This document shows, piece after piece, positions 7,862-16,982 of a stretch of 64,000 nt of DNA. Both the position numbers and the translations under genes were made by a program. Position 1 is the stretch's first letter, and each line of letters opens with the position of its first letter. The notes under the pieces were generated by a model. It was given only the letters and a program-made list of their open reading frames with translations. It had not been told where the DNA came from and made no database searches. Origin of the DNA: Shouchella miscanthi (GTDB taxonomy: Bacteria; Bacillota; Bacilli; Bacillales; Bacillaceae_D); assembly GCF_007725405.1 (NCBI RefSeq), contig NZ_CP042163.1, forward strand, positions 310,001 through 374,000. The letters run 5' to 3'.

Positions 7862-8845
7862 TTGAAGACAGCGAGTAAATTTTTATCTGTACTATCGATT
7901 GGCTTGTTAGCAGCATGTGGCGGTGGAGAAACAAATTCTGACCAGTCTTCTAACCAAGGCAACAGTGAAGAAAGTATAACAGTTTCAGACATTCACGGTG
8001 AACATACATTTGAGTCAATACCTGAGAAAGCAGTTGTTCTTGATTGGATTTTTGCGGAAAATCTTCTATCTCTAGGAATAGAGCCAACAGGAATGGCTGA
8101 AATTGAATCCTACCAAGAATGGGTAGATATTGGTTCAGAGGGATTAGAAAATACAGTAGATGTTGGTTCACGATCAGAACCGAATCTAGAAGCTATTGCC
8201 CAACTAGAACCAGATGTCATCTATGCGATTAATTTTAGGGCGGATGCGATGATGGAAGAGTTGGAGAAGATCGCGCCAGTACTTGTATATAATCCTTATC
8301 CAGAGGAAGAACTTGGTCAAACACAGTACGAAGAGATGGAAGAAACGTATCTAGAAATGGCTAAATTATTTGATAAGGCCGATGAGGCGAACGATGTGCT
8401 AGCTGATTTAGAGACGACATATGAAGAAGCACAACAGGCACTGTCTGAAATAGAGTTAGACACAAAAGAATTTGCGTTAACGATGGCATACAGTGATAAT
8501 CAAGCACCTGCTTTTCGCATTTCTACACCGAATGCCCTAGCTGTTGAGATTTTAGAACGAATGGGGTTAGAAAATGTCTACGATTCAGGAAGCTTTGAGC
8601 CTTACGGATTCTCAACAGTAGGTGTGGAAGAGTTTACTAAAGTAGAAGATGCAAATCTCTTACATATTGTACAAGGTGATGACAATGTGTTTGAAAATCA
8701 ACTAAAAGATAATTCTGTCTGGAATGACCTTACGTTTACGAAGGAAGATCGTGTTTATGCTCTTGGTGGCGACACATGGCCATACGGTGGACCGTTATCA
8801 GCAGAAAAACTAGTACACCGCACGTTAGAAGTGTTAGATCAATAG
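7862..8845 (+). CDS. Iron-siderophore ABC transporter, substrate-binding lipoprotein
   Basis: Cell-surface lipoprotein that captures ferric siderophores. The signal peptide ends in the lipobox LLAAC followed by a GGGETNSDQ linker; the mature part is a periplasmic-binding type III (FhuD/BtuF-like) protein with ITVSDIHGEHTFESIPEKAVVLDW and NLEAIAQLEPDVIYAIN. The TTG at 7862 is chosen: it follows GGGGGAG by 6 bases and gives a normal signal peptide. A longer frame from ATG 7823 would start inside the Fur box. The permease follows three bases later. Length is 327 residues. The siderophore class (hydroxamate, catecholate or citrate) cannot be settled from sequence. Confidence 0.88.
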   Translation: MKTASKFLSVLSIGLLAACGGGETNSDQSSNQGNSEESITVSDIHGEHTFESIPEKAVVLDWIFAENLLSLGIEPTGMAEIESYQEWVDIGSEGLENTVDVGSRSEPNLEAIAQLEPDVIYAINFRADAMMEELEKIAPVLVYNPYPEEELGQTQYEEMEETYLEMAKLFDKADEANDVLADLETTYEEAQQALSEIELDTKEFALTMAYSDNQAPAFRISTPNALAVEILERMGLENVYDSGSFEPYGFSTVGVEEFTKVEDANLLHIVQGDDNVFENQLKDNSVWNDLTFTKEDRVYALGGDTWPYGGPLSAEKLVHRTLEVLDQ

Positions 8846-8848
8846 AGA

Positions 8849-10819
8849 ATGGCTGTAATGAAATACCAAAAAAATAAGTCCGCTCTGTCTTTTTTGCTAG
8901 GGAGCTTGATTCTAATTGGGTTGTCTATTGTTCATCTCATACAAGGTCAAGCGGATTTAACAATCGTTGATTTGTTTTCAAGCTGGGATCAGCGAACCGA
9001 GGCGATTATGGGTGTACGCTTCCCTCGGTTAATTGTTGGGATCCTTGCTGGAGGCTGTTTAGCTATGGCTGGTTTGGTTTTACAGACAATGACGAAAAAT
9101 CCATTAGCCTCTGCCGGAACATTGGGTATTAATGCAGGGGCTTATCTATTCGTTGTCATTGGTACCCTGTTCTTTCCAGGTGTGAACGCATCTTTTCTTT
9201 TTTCGTTTTTAGGAGCTTGTTTTGCGGCTTTTCTTGTCTTTATGCTAGCTGGAAAAACGATGTCACCGGTGCGGGTTGTACTAACAGGTATGATTATTAC
9301 ATTACTGTTCGGCGCGTTAACAAGCAGTCTCCAGCTCATGTATGAGCAAGAATCCAATGGCTTGTTTTTATGGGGTGCGGGTACATTAATGCAAAATGAC
9401 TGGTCTGGTGTCGCTTTTATTTGGCCGTTTGCGCTCCTATTGGGACTACTAGCCATCCTAAGTGGAAAGAAATTTGATCTTATACATTTGGGTGATGAAG
9501 CGGCAAAAGGCTTAGGTTTACCTTTAGGATTTGTTAAGACATGGGGATGGGCACTAGGAATTCTGCTTGCGTCTGCAACAGTCAGTGTAGTTGGACCGAT
9601 TGGTTTTATTGGATTAATGGCACCACATCTTGTCCGATTAATGGGTATTCGTGGACACCGTCTACAGTTTGTCCATACGTTTATGTGGGGGGCTGTTATT
9701 CTTATTGCAGCAGACGTGCTTTCGCGATTCATTTCACCGAATAGTGAACTTCCTGTTGGGGCGATGACCGCTTTTATTGGAAGTCCGTGGTTAATGTATT
9801 TAGCCTACAAAGCTGCTCGGAAAATGAGAAGCGATAAACAAAAGCTAAATAGTTCAAAAAAAACGTTGAACCCTGTTGTTGTTACTACTTCTCTTATATG
9901 TGTATCACTTCTAGTCGCTTATGTGTCCATTTCTTTTGGAGGTGGACAATTCACGAGTATACAAGAAATGTTCACAGGCAAAATAGTTGATCAAGTCATG
10001 GTTCAGTTTCGTTGGCCAAGGGTCTTGGTTTCCTTTTTGGTCGGAGCATTGCTCGCTTTATGTGGAGCACTCTTGCAGAACGTCTTAAAAAATCCATTAG
10101 GCGATCCGTCTATTATTGGCATCACCTCTGGAGGTGGGGCTGGTGCACTTCTTATTCTTGTGTTATTTCCATCGTTACCGTACTTCTTTTTACCGTTAGG
10201 TGCTGTAATAGGCTCCATTATTGCCGTTTTAATCGTCATTTTGGCGACGAAAAAATCTGGTTTTGAGCCAATCTCTTTGGCACTAATGGGCGTGGCGGTA
10301 TCAGCGATGGCTTCCGGTGTTATTCAAATCTTAACGGTCAAAGCGAGTTTAAGTGTCTCGCCTGCGCTTGTATGGTTAGCGGGAAGTACATACAGTTCCA
10401 CCTGGAACAATGTCTTCATGTTATTGTTGATGCTGCTCATACTTGTTCCGTTTACTCTTTTCTTGAGCAAGCATTTAAATGTACTTGCTTTCTCAAATGA
10501 AGTATCGATTTCATTAGGTTCAAAAGTAAAGCTGTTGCGAATCACGTCCATTGTCATAGCCGTTTTAATCGGCGCAGTATGTGTGTCGATTGTGGGAGCA
10601 ATTGGTTTTGTCGGCTTATTAGCGCCACATGCAGCTCGAGCATTAGTAGGATCGTCGTTTCAACGAGTTATTCCTGTTTCGATGATGATTGGCGGCACTT
10701 TACTTATTATCGCTGACTTTTTAAGTCGCTATATTCTGTACCCTACAGAAATTCCGTCTGGTTTGCTCGTGGCATTAGTCGGAGCACCGTATATTCTTTA
10801 TGTGATGAGGAAGCTGTAG
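8849..10819 (+). CDS. Double-length FecCD-family iron-siderophore permease
   Basis: 656-residue integral membrane protein made of two tandem FecCD domains, each about 320 residues and about nine helices. Each half carries its own copy of the family blocks: RFPRLIVGILAGGCLAMAGL and VGPIGFIGLMAPHLVRL in the first, RWPRVLVSFLVGALLALCGA and VGAIGFVGLLAPHAARAL in the second. The architecture matches enterobacterial FhuB; Bacillus transporters usually encode the halves separately. Start ATG 8849 is four bases after the previous stop; ATG 8858 is possible and neither has a strong RBS, so translational coupling is likely. No ATPase gene follows, and a shared FhuC/YusV-type ATPase elsewhere must energise it. 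Confidence 0.9.
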   Translation: MAVMKYQKNKSALSFLLGSLILIGLSIVHLIQGQADLTIVDLFSSWDQRTEAIMGVRFPRLIVGILAGGCLAMAGLVLQTMTKNPLASAGTLGINAGAYLFVVIGTLFFPGVNASFLFSFLGACFAAFLVFMLAGKTMSPVRVVLTGMIITLLFGALTSSLQLMYEQESNGLFLWGAGTLMQNDWSGVAFIWPFALLLGLLAILSGKKFDLIHLGDEAAKGLGLPLGFVKTWGWALGILLASATVSVVGPIGFIGLMAPHLVRLMGIRGHRLQFVHTFMWGAVILIAADVLSRFISPNSELPVGAMTAFIGSPWLMYLAYKAARKMRSDKQKLNSSKKTLNPVVVTTSLICVSLLVAYVSISFGGGQFTSIQEMFTGKIVDQVMVQFRWPRVLVSFLVGALLALCGALLQNVLKNPLGDPSIIGITSGGGAGALLILVLFPSLPYFFLPLGAVIGSIIAVLIVILATKKSGFEPISLALMGVAVSAMASGVIQILTVKASLSVSPALVWLAGSTYSSTWNNVFMLLLMLLILVPFTLFLSKHLNVLAFSNEVSISLGSKVKLLRITSIVIAVLIGAVCVSIVGAIGFVGLLAPHAARALVGSSFQRVIPVSMMIGGTLLIIADFLSRYILYPTEIPSGLLVALVGAPYILYVMRKL

Positions 10820-10827
10820 ATTCATTA

Positions 10828-10855
10828 AAGGCCACGCTGATGTGTGGTCTTTTTC
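10828..10855 (+). terminator. Terminator of siderophore operon
   Basis: Stem AGGCCAC / GTGGTCT (one G-T pair) around a short loop, followed by five T; nine bases after the permease stop. Confidence 0.75.
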
Positions 10856-11009
10856 ATCGTTTCATGATGAATAGCAATGTTGCATACAATAAGGTCATTT
10901 ATTGGCGAATGATCGTGAAAATAGTGTAAAAAATAGCGAATTACCAGTTATTAGTCTTCTTTTGTCAGAATGTTTGTGTAATAATGGTGTGAAACGAGGA
11001 GGGATCAAA

Positions 11010-11213
11010 ATGTTTGTTCTATATCGCAATTTAAACGGGAATCAATGGTTTTTAACGAGTGGTAATAAGCGTAAATTCTTTTCTAGCTACGAAGAGGCTT
11101 ATTTATTAGCGGTTAAACTGAATAGCATGCTTCTAAAAGAAGTAGATCCATCAGACTATTGGACGGTAGCGTATATAGAGAAACATTCCTCTCTCATTAT
11201 CCCTTGTGAATAA
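11010..11213 (+). CDS. Small hypothetical protein, 67 aa
   Basis: Unrecognised small soluble protein. The start at ATG 11010 is set by the strong ribosome site GAGGAGGGATCAAA; a longer frame from 10902 has no such site and its extra residues look non-coding. The protein has many aromatic residues (MFVLYRNLNGNQWFLTSGNKRKFF; YWTVAYIEKHSS). It has no signal peptide, membrane segment or metal motif. Its stop codon lies inside the loop side of a terminator hairpin, so this is a compact one-gene unit. Function cannot be inferred. Confidence 0.6.
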   Translation: MFVLYRNLNGNQWFLTSGNKRKFFSSYEEAYLLAVKLNSMLLKEVDPSDYWTVAYIEKHSSLIIPCE

Positions 11214-11224
11214 GGGATTTTTTA
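11199..11224 (+). terminator. Terminator overlapping the stop codon of the 67-aa gene
   Basis: Stem ATCCCTT / AAGGGAT with loop GTGAAT, then a T run. The TAA stop (11211-11213) is at the loop/stem boundary. Confidence 0.85.
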
Positions 11225-11277
11225 ACCTAGTTACCTAGAGGATATTCCTTAATAAGAGAAGAGGATGTGCTTAGAAT

Positions 11278-12102
11278 ATGCGCTATATATCGTTAACAAC
11301 ATGGAGTTTAAACAGATTATTAGGCCCTCTTTATTGGAATGAATGGGATGAAGAGAATCAAAAGATTACGACAAGAATAGAAGAGAGACCAGCAGTCCAT
11401 TCTTTAGAGGAGCTGCCACAAGTGCTATCGCAAGAAGGATTTCACGCTTTGGAAGTGATACACCCACACTTCTCTTCAACAGATTCGCATTACTTACAAC
11501 GTGTACGAGCTGCTTTTGAAAAATCGTCTATTCAGCTATTCTCAATATTAGTCGATTATGGTGATTTAAGCCATAAAGATCCTGTTAGACGATCTGCTGA
11601 TCAAGCATTTCTTAAAAAATGGATTGATAGTGCCGCTGAAGTTGGAGCAACTTGCATTCGCGTAATTGGTGGAGAGGCGCGACCTGACGACAAAGAAAGC
11701 TTGAAAAGAGTATCTCATGAGTTGACGGAATTAGCAGCATATGGAGAACAGAAAGGAATTGGTATCCTTACTGAAAACTTCAAGAGCCTCACATCGACGG
11801 CTGAGAACTGCTTGTTTTTACAGAATAACTCTGACATTAAAGGGTTAATAACGGACTTCGGTAATTTTTCTGGTCAAGGAAAAAAGAACGACATTCGTAA
11901 AACACTACCATATAGCAAGTCAATCCATGTAAAAGCATTACGTAATCAAGACGGTACAATGAATAAAGCTGAACTTGAAGAAAACTTAGAGTTAGTCAAA
12001 CAAGCAAAATATGCAGGTCCTTTAACGATTGTGTACGATGGACCAGACGATATGTGGGCAGGTATTAATGAAGTGAAACAAGTTGTAGAGGGATATTTAT
12101 AA
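11278..12102 (+). CDS. Sugar phosphate isomerase/epimerase, TIM-barrel family
   Basis: 274-residue xylose-isomerase-like TIM barrel (AP endonuclease 2 superfamily). Recognisable elements are the start MRYISLTTWSLNRLLGPLYW, the strand ATCIRVIGGEARP, GIGILTENFKSLTS and the C-terminal VKQAKYAGPLTIVYDGPDD, which supply the usual metal-binding acidic and His residues. It probably isomerises or epimerises a small carbohydrate; the substrate is unknown. ATG 11278 lies 9 bases after GAGGATG. Single gene with its own hairpin; the neighbours give no pathway clue. Confidence 0.8.
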   Translation: MRYISLTTWSLNRLLGPLYWNEWDEENQKITTRIEERPAVHSLEELPQVLSQEGFHALEVIHPHFSSTDSHYLQRVRAAFEKSSIQLFSILVDYGDLSHKDPVRRSADQAFLKKWIDSAAEVGATCIRVIGGEARPDDKESLKRVSHELTELAAYGEQKGIGILTENFKSLTSTAENCLFLQNNSDIKGLITDFGNFSGQGKKNDIRKTLPYSKSIHVKALRNQDGTMNKAELEENLELVKQAKYAGPLTIVYDGPDDMWAGINEVKQVVEGYL

Positions 12103-12107
12103 AGGGA

Positions 12108-12145
12108 ACAAAGCCGCTGCGATAAATTGTAGCGGCTTTGTCTTA
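12108..12145 (+). terminator. Hairpin after epimerase gene
   Basis: Perfect 11-bp stem ACAAAGCCGCT / AGCGGCTTTGT with a 12-base loop; the T tail is poor (CTTAG), so it may be a weak terminator or an mRNA 3' end stabiliser. Confidence 0.65.
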
Positions 12146-12220
12146 GTAAACTGGTAAAGTTGTGCCATAGTGCTGAATGAATTGGTATGGTAGAATGGTA
12201 CATTATTAAAGAAAGATTGA

Positions 12221-12237
12221 TCGGAAATATTTTCTGA
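12221..12237. promoter_or_regulatory. Imperfect dyad upstream of pxpB, possible operator
   Basis: Seventeen-base imperfect palindrome with half-sites TCGGAAA and TTTCTGA about 40 bases before the pxp operon. It does not match the TnrA consensus. The usual regulator KipR is not encoded here. Confidence 0.25.
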
Positions 12238-12276
12238 CTATTTTAATTACATAGGAATTTTAAAGGTGGTTTTTGA

Positions 12277-12990
12277 ATGGAAGAGACACCCTCTTTTTAC
12301 TCACTTAGTGAAACATCGGTTACGGTGAATCTTGGTAGTACCGTAAGTCCTGCTGTACAAGCTCGTGTTCAACAGCTACTCATGAATCTTAACCACGAAC
12401 CGTTTCCCGGTTATCAAGAATCGGTTCCGAGCTATATTGGCTTAACGGTTTTTTATGATCCAATGAAGGTAACAACAAAAGCGGGCAGTGTCGCTACCGA
12501 AGTGAAGGCCATATTGAGAGAACGAGTCTCTCACATTGGCAATGAGTCTAATAGGCAAAAAGGCAACCACGTAACGATTCCAGTTTGTTATGACCTTGAA
12601 TTTGGACCTGATTTAAGCGATGTTGCGACAAAGAACGGCTTATCGAGAGAAGAAGTGATTCAGATTCATACATCTGGGAAGTATCTTGTTTACATGATTG
12701 GCTTTGCACCAGGCTTTCCTTTTCTTGGGGGAATGGATGAGCGCATTGCAACACCGAGGCACGCTCAGCCTAGAACAGAAATCCCAGCAGGTTCTGTTGG
12801 CATTGCAGGCAGCCAAACAGGAGTATACCCCATTGCAACGCCTGGGGGATGGCAGCTTATTGGTCAAACACCTTTAACCCTCTTTTCAGCGAATCGAGAG
12901 GTTCCAAGCTTACTAAGTGCGGGGGATCACGTCACATTTAAACAGATTACAAAAGAAGAATTTATACAGATGAAAGAAGGGGAACGATGA
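12277..12990 (+). CDS. pxpB: 5-oxoprolinase subunit PxpB (KipI family)
   Basis: One of three subunits of the ATP-dependent 5-oxoprolinase that opens the ring of 5-oxoproline (pyroglutamate), a spontaneous damage product of glutamine, to glutamate. The 237-residue protein is a full-length AHS1/KipI domain with the conserved YLVYMIGFAPGFPFLGGMDE and IPAGSVGIAGSQTGVYPIATPGGWQLIG blocks (about residues 140-205). In B. subtilis the homologue also inhibits the sporulation kinase KinA; whether it does so here is open. ATG 12277 follows AAAGGTGG. It overlaps pxpC by four bases (ATGA), implying coupled translation. Confidence 0.93.
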   Translation: MEETPSFYSLSETSVTVNLGSTVSPAVQARVQQLLMNLNHEPFPGYQESVPSYIGLTVFYDPMKVTTKAGSVATEVKAILRERVSHIGNESNRQKGNHVTIPVCYDLEFGPDLSDVATKNGLSREEVIQIHTSGKYLVYMIGFAPGFPFLGGMDERIATPRHAQPRTEIPAGSVGIAGSQTGVYPIATPGGWQLIGQTPLTLFSANREVPSLLSAGDHVTFKQITKEEFIQMKEGER

Positions 12991-14021
12991 GTATTTTAGT
13001 TGAAGAGGGAGGTTTATTTACGACCATTCAAGATTTGGGTCGAAGAGGTTATCTTCATCAAGGTGTGTTAGAAAGTGGTGCAATGGATCGTCAGTCTGCT
13101 CGTAATGCGAATGTAGCCGTTGCTAATGATGAAAATGAGGCAGTTCTTGAGATGACCTTAATTGGCCCGGTGCTTACGTTCCAATCAACAGCGCTAATTT
13201 GCATGACAGGAGACGGTATGACTCCTTTTCTTGATGGTGATCCATACCCAGTTGGTTATCCTCTCATTGTTCCAAAGGGGACGACTTTATCGTTTAAAGC
13301 AAAAAAAGAAGGCATGCGAACCTACTTAGCGGTTGCAGGTGGATTCAATGTTCCGAACGTGATGGATAGTAAAAGTACATATATACGAGCCGGTATAGGT
13401 GGTTATAAAGGGAGAAACCTAAAAAAAGGAGATGACCTTGAGCTAGGTAATCCAAATAAACTGGTTCAACCAGTTATCGAAAAGATAGAGAAGGATAATC
13501 AAGTCTGGAGATCGGACTGGCATGTTAATGGTCCGATCGATGAAGCAAATGAACTGAACCGAAACGTGATTCGTGCTATTCCTGGAACACACTTTGAACG
13601 TTTAAACGAGGAAAGTAAGCACCAGTTGTTTAAAACGAGATTCACTGTTAAAAATCAATCGGATCGAATGGGGTACCGCTTGCAGTCTCAAGCCCGTATT
13701 GAGTTTAACGATTCGTTTAGTCTGTTATCAGAAGCGGTTGCACTTGGTACGGTTCAAGCGCCGCCAGATGGTCAGCTTATTATTTTAATGGCAGACCGTC
13801 AAACGACAGGCGGTTACCCGCGTGCGCTTCAAGTAGCTTCTGTTGATATATGCAAAATAGCCCAACTACGTCCAGGACAGTCATTTACATTTACGGAAGT
13901 CTCGCTGAAAGAAGCAGAACGTTTGTATGTAGAGTACGAAAGAGCAATAACGATTAGGAAGCATGGGATTCGATTAAAGTGGAAACAGTGTGGAAGTGAG
14001 TATGGAGAAAGGAGTCGATGA
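12987..14021 (+). CDS. pxpC: 5-oxoprolinase subunit PxpC (KipA, biotin-dependent carboxyltransferase fold)
   Basis: 344-residue AHS2-domain protein, partner of PxpB in 5-oxoprolinase. Characteristic stretches are the N-terminal GGLFTTIQDLGRRGYLHQGV, AVAGGFNVPNVMDSKSTYIRAGIGGYKGR, and a C-terminal QSDRMGYRLQ with AVALGTVQAPPDGQLIILMADRQTTGGYPR. The fold resembles carboxyltransferases, but the partner context shows the oxoprolinase role. It overlaps both neighbours by four bases (ATGA on each side), so pxpB, pxpC and ycsI are translated as one coupled block. Confidence 0.93.
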   Translation: MSILVEEGGLFTTIQDLGRRGYLHQGVLESGAMDRQSARNANVAVANDENEAVLEMTLIGPVLTFQSTALICMTGDGMTPFLDGDPYPVGYPLIVPKGTTLSFKAKKEGMRTYLAVAGGFNVPNVMDSKSTYIRAGIGGYKGRNLKKGDDLELGNPNKLVQPVIEKIEKDNQVWRSDWHVNGPIDEANELNRNVIRAIPGTHFERLNEESKHQLFKTRFTVKNQSDRMGYRLQSQARIEFNDSFSLLSEAVALGTVQAPPDGQLIILMADRQTTGGYPRALQVASVDICKIAQLRPGQSFTFTEVSLKEAERLYVEYERAITIRKHGIRLKWKQCGSEYGERSR

Positions 14022-14806
14022 ATATGGCGCAAAGTGAACGAGAGCAACTTATGACCGACATTCGAAATGGACTCTATACAGGCCCAACATCTGGGCTAGC
14101 AAGAGGATATGCCCAAGCTAATTTAGTTGTGCTTCGAAAAAAAGATGCGTATGACTTCCTGCTTTTTTGCCAGCGAAATCCACAATCGTGTCCATTATTG
14201 GATGTAACGGATGTTGGTTCGGCTATTCCAAAAATGATGGGCACTCATGCAGACTTACGAACGGATCTTCCACGCTATTGTGTTTATCGAGGCGGTGTTT
14301 TAACAGAGGAGCGAACGGAAATAGGTGAGCTTTGGGAAGAGGATATGGTTTGTTTTCTTATTGGCTGTAGCTTTACGTTTGAAGAAGCACTACTTGCTAA
14401 TGGAATACCAATACGACATCAAGAAGAGAATGTCAATGTACCGATGTATCTCACCTCCATCCCTTGTGAACAAGCCGGATCTTTCCATGGCAATATGGTC
14501 GTTAGCATGCGACCGATGTCACAAGCGTTCGCCATTCGAGCATCCCTTGTAACCGCGCGTTTTCCTTCTGTCCATGGGGCGCCTGTTCATATTGGTGATC
14601 CAGCTGCAATTGGCATTGAAACGATTCAAGAACCTGACTTCGGGGGTCGAGTCACGATTAAAGAAGGAGAGGTTCCCGTGTTTTGGGCTTGTGGCGTAAC
14701 TCCTCAAGCTGCTGCAATGGCGAGTAAACCAGATCTAATGATTACCCATGCCCCAGGCCATATGTATATTACAACGAAAAAAAATGAACAATTAGGAGTC
14801 TTGTAG
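14018..14806 (+). CDS. ycsI: Putative hydro-lyase, YcsI/DUF1445 family
   Basis: 262-residue member of the DUF1445 family, often called putative hydro-lyase (D-glutamate cyclase-like). Visible family blocks are TGPTSGLARGYAQANLVVL, FLLFCQRNPQSCPLLDVTDVGS, CFLIGCSFTFEEALLANGIPIRHQ and VFWACGVTPQAAAMASKPDLMITHAPGHMYITT. The DUF1445 family includes mitochondrial D-glutamate cyclase, which makes 5-oxo-D-proline. That would fit feeding the 5-oxoprolinase subunits around it; this link is inference. ATG 14018 (RBS AAAGGAG) is used; ATG 14024 is possible. It is directly followed by ycsG. Confidence 0.88.
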   Translation: MNMAQSEREQLMTDIRNGLYTGPTSGLARGYAQANLVVLRKKDAYDFLLFCQRNPQSCPLLDVTDVGSAIPKMMGTHADLRTDLPRYCVYRGGVLTEERTEIGELWEEDMVCFLIGCSFTFEEALLANGIPIRHQEENVNVPMYLTSIPCEQAGSFHGNMVVSMRPMSQAFAIRASLVTARFPSVHGAPVHIGDPAAIGIETIQEPDFGGRVTIKEGEVPVFWACGVTPQAAAMASKPDLMITHAPGHMYITTKKNEQLGVL

Positions 14807-16018
14807 ATGAACCATCCCATTAGCGAAAAAGATCGCAGAAAGTTTTTAACTGGTGCTATTTTCTTAATGGCAACGTCCGCCATTGGACCTGCATTTTTAA
14901 CACAGACCGCTCGATTTACAGAACAATTTCTAGCGAGCTTTGCCTTTGCTATCCTAATCTCACTTATTATCGATATTGGTGTGCAAATGAACATTTGGCG
15001 GGTTATTTCGGTATCAGGAAAACGGGGTCAAGAGATTGCAAATGCACTTCTCCCTGGATTAGGCTATGTCATTGCAGGGCTAATTTTATTTGGGGGTTTT
15101 GCGTTTAATATCGCGAACATCGGTGGTGCAGCTCTAGGACTAAATGTATTGTTTGATTTACCTTTGACCATTGGAGGCTTAATCACAGCGGTTTTAACGA
15201 TTGGCTTATTTATGTTTAAACGATTTGGACCGGTGATGGACCGAGTCATGCAAGTGTGTGGCATCATTATGCTATTAATGGTCGGGTATGTCATGTTTAA
15301 TAGTAGTCCACCTGTTCAAGAAGCCGCCTATCGAGCCATTGTACCAGAAGGTTACATGATGCTTCTGTTGCCGATTGTCACCATTGTTGGTGGCACAGTC
15401 GGCGGGTATATCTCCTTTGCTGGAGGGCACCGCCTTGTTGATGCAGGGATTACAGGAAAAGAAAACGTCAAATTTGTTGGTCGAGCAGCAAATTTAGGTA
15501 TACTGACTACAGGTGTTATGCGGGTGTTTTTATTTTTAGCTGTACTCGGCGTTGTAACAGCTGGTTACAGTTTGGATGAGAACAACCCAGCAGCAACCGT
15601 CTTTCAAGTAGGCTTAGGGGATGTTGGCTATTATTTGTTTGGTCTTGTGTTGTTTGTAGCAGCGATTAGTTCAGTGATTGGTTGTGCGTACACGAGTGTA
15701 TCGTTTTTGCGTTCCTTTCATCCCATTTTTGCGAAGAAGAACAACTTATTCATCGCAGGATTTATTATTATTTCAGCGCTTATCTTTTTGACGATTGGCC
15801 AACCTGTTCAGCTACTGATTTTAGCAGGTGCGTTGAACGGTTTGATTTTGCCGGTTGTGCTAACGACCATTTTAATTGCTTCGAGAAAAAAATCGATTGT
15901 CGGTGATTATCATCATCCAACGTGGTTAATTGTATTTGGAGCTTTAACGGCAATTGTCACAATGGGTGCGGGTTATATTGCACTTGAAGGCATAGTCAAT
16001 TTATGGACTGGCAATTAA
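14807..16018 (+). CDS. ycsG: NRAMP-like transporter YcsG
   Basis: 403-residue integral membrane protein with about eleven hydrophobic helices, related to the NRAMP metal transporter fold. The N-terminal FLMATSAIGPAFLTQTARFTEQF corresponds to the first NRAMP helix, but the canonical DPGN metal-binding motif is absent. It is therefore probably not a metal transporter; its constant place in pxp clusters suggests import of 5-oxoproline or a related compound (inference). The ATG starts right after the ycsI stop and pxpA follows 21 bases later. The B. subtilis homologue sits in the same cluster. Confidence 0.85.
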   Translation: MNHPISEKDRRKFLTGAIFLMATSAIGPAFLTQTARFTEQFLASFAFAILISLIIDIGVQMNIWRVISVSGKRGQEIANALLPGLGYVIAGLILFGGFAFNIANIGGAALGLNVLFDLPLTIGGLITAVLTIGLFMFKRFGPVMDRVMQVCGIIMLLMVGYVMFNSSPPVQEAAYRAIVPEGYMMLLLPIVTIVGGTVGGYISFAGGHRLVDAGITGKENVKFVGRAANLGILTTGVMRVFLFLAVLGVVTAGYSLDENNPAATVFQVGLGDVGYYLFGLVLFVAAISSVIGCAYTSVSFLRSFHPIFAKKNNLFIAGFIIISALIFLTIGQPVQLLILAGALNGLILPVVLTTILIASRKKSIVGDYHHPTWLIVFGALTAIVTMGAGYIALEGIVNLWTGN

Positions 16019-16039
16019 CGAACGAGAGGAGAGAGGTTC

Positions 16040-16804
16040 ATGGGAAAAGTAGTAGATATGAATAGTGATATGGGTGAAAGTTTTGGCGCGTATACTCTAG
16101 GAAATGATCAAGAGTTAATGGCCTATATTTCATCTGCAAACGTTGCGTGTGGCTTTCATGCAGGCGATCCGAAGACAATGCGTGAGACTGTGAAACATGC
16201 ATTGGAATCGGGAGTTGGCATAGGTGCACACCCTGGATTGCAAGACTTAATTGGGTTTGGACGAAGACCAATGGAGATTACGCCTGAGGAAGGCTACGAT
16301 CTCGTGCTCTATCAAATTGGCGCGCTTTTAGGAATGACCAAAGCAGAAGGTGGAACATTGCATCATGTAAAGCCTCACGGCGCTCTTTACAACATGGCTG
16401 CAAAGAATAAAGAACTTGCTATGGCCATCGCCAAAGCCGTTTACCATCTCGATTCAACGCTTGTATTATATGGCCTTGCAGGGAGTGCTCTTATTGAGGC
16501 AGGGAACGAAGTCGGGCTTCAAACAGCAAGTGAAGTGTTTGCCGATCGTACGTATCAAGCAGACGGGAGCTTAACATCGCGACGGTCACCTGATGCCCTT
16601 ATCCATGATCCTGAACAAGCGAGTAAACAGGTGCTACGTATGGTGAAAGAAGGCAAAGTCATGACCCAGCAAGGCGAGGATATTGATATTGTAGCAGACA
16701 CAATCTGTATACACGGTGATGGTGCACACGCCCTTGCATTTGCAAAAGACATTCACGCAAAGATGACAGCCAGCGGTATAACAGTGCAACGAATAAAGGC
16801 ATAA
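16040..16804 (+). CDS. pxpA: 5-oxoprolinase subunit PxpA (LamB/YcsF family)
   Basis: 254-residue LamB/YcsF protein, the third 5-oxoprolinase subunit. The signature is clear: [40 protein letters not shown] at the N-terminus, [32 protein letters not shown] and the C-terminal [14 protein letters not shown] 16040 follows GAGAGGAGAGAGGTTC. It closes the operon, giving the order pxpB-pxpC-ycsI-ycsG-pxpA, whereas B. subtilis begins with the pxpA homologue. A large terminator follows. Confidence 0.95.
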   Translation: MGKVVDMNSDMGESFGAYTLGNDQELMAYISSANVACGFHAGDPKTMRETVKHALESGVGIGAHPGLQDLIGFGRRPMEITPEEGYDLVLYQIGALLGMTKAEGGTLHHVKPHGALYNMAAKNKELAMAIAKAVYHLDSTLVLYGLAGSALIEAGNEVGLQTASEVFADRTYQADGSLTSRRSPDALIHDPEQASKQVLRMVKEGKVMTQQGEDIDIVADTICIHGDGAHALAFAKDIHAKMTASGITVQRIKA

Positions 16805-16886
16805 TGCCATTGGTTTAGTTGAAGAAGAGGTTGAGACATAACTGATTTTATAACTGAATGAGATATGTATTTTAACTTATTATAAA

Positions 16887-16949
16887 ACAAAAAGCCGAAC
16901 TATAACTGCATGCCTCTAAGGCATTTCAGACAACAGTTCGGCTTTTTCA
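16887..16949. terminator. Bidirectional terminator with a nested hairpin
   Basis: Outer stem AAAAAGCCGAACT (16889-16901) / AGTTCGGCTTTTT (16935-16947); the loop itself holds the hairpin ATGCCT-CTA-AGGCAT. A-rich on the left and T-rich on the right, so it can stop both pxpA (plus) and the convergent DUF3231 gene (minus). Confidence 0.9.
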
Positions 16950-16982
16950 TCGCTAAGAACCTTTTGTCCTAGCCTCTCTTCT

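Noticed and set aside
10902-11009. N-terminal extension of the 67-aa protein
   Set aside because: GAGGAGGG directly before ATG 11010 fixes the start; the extension has no ribosome site.
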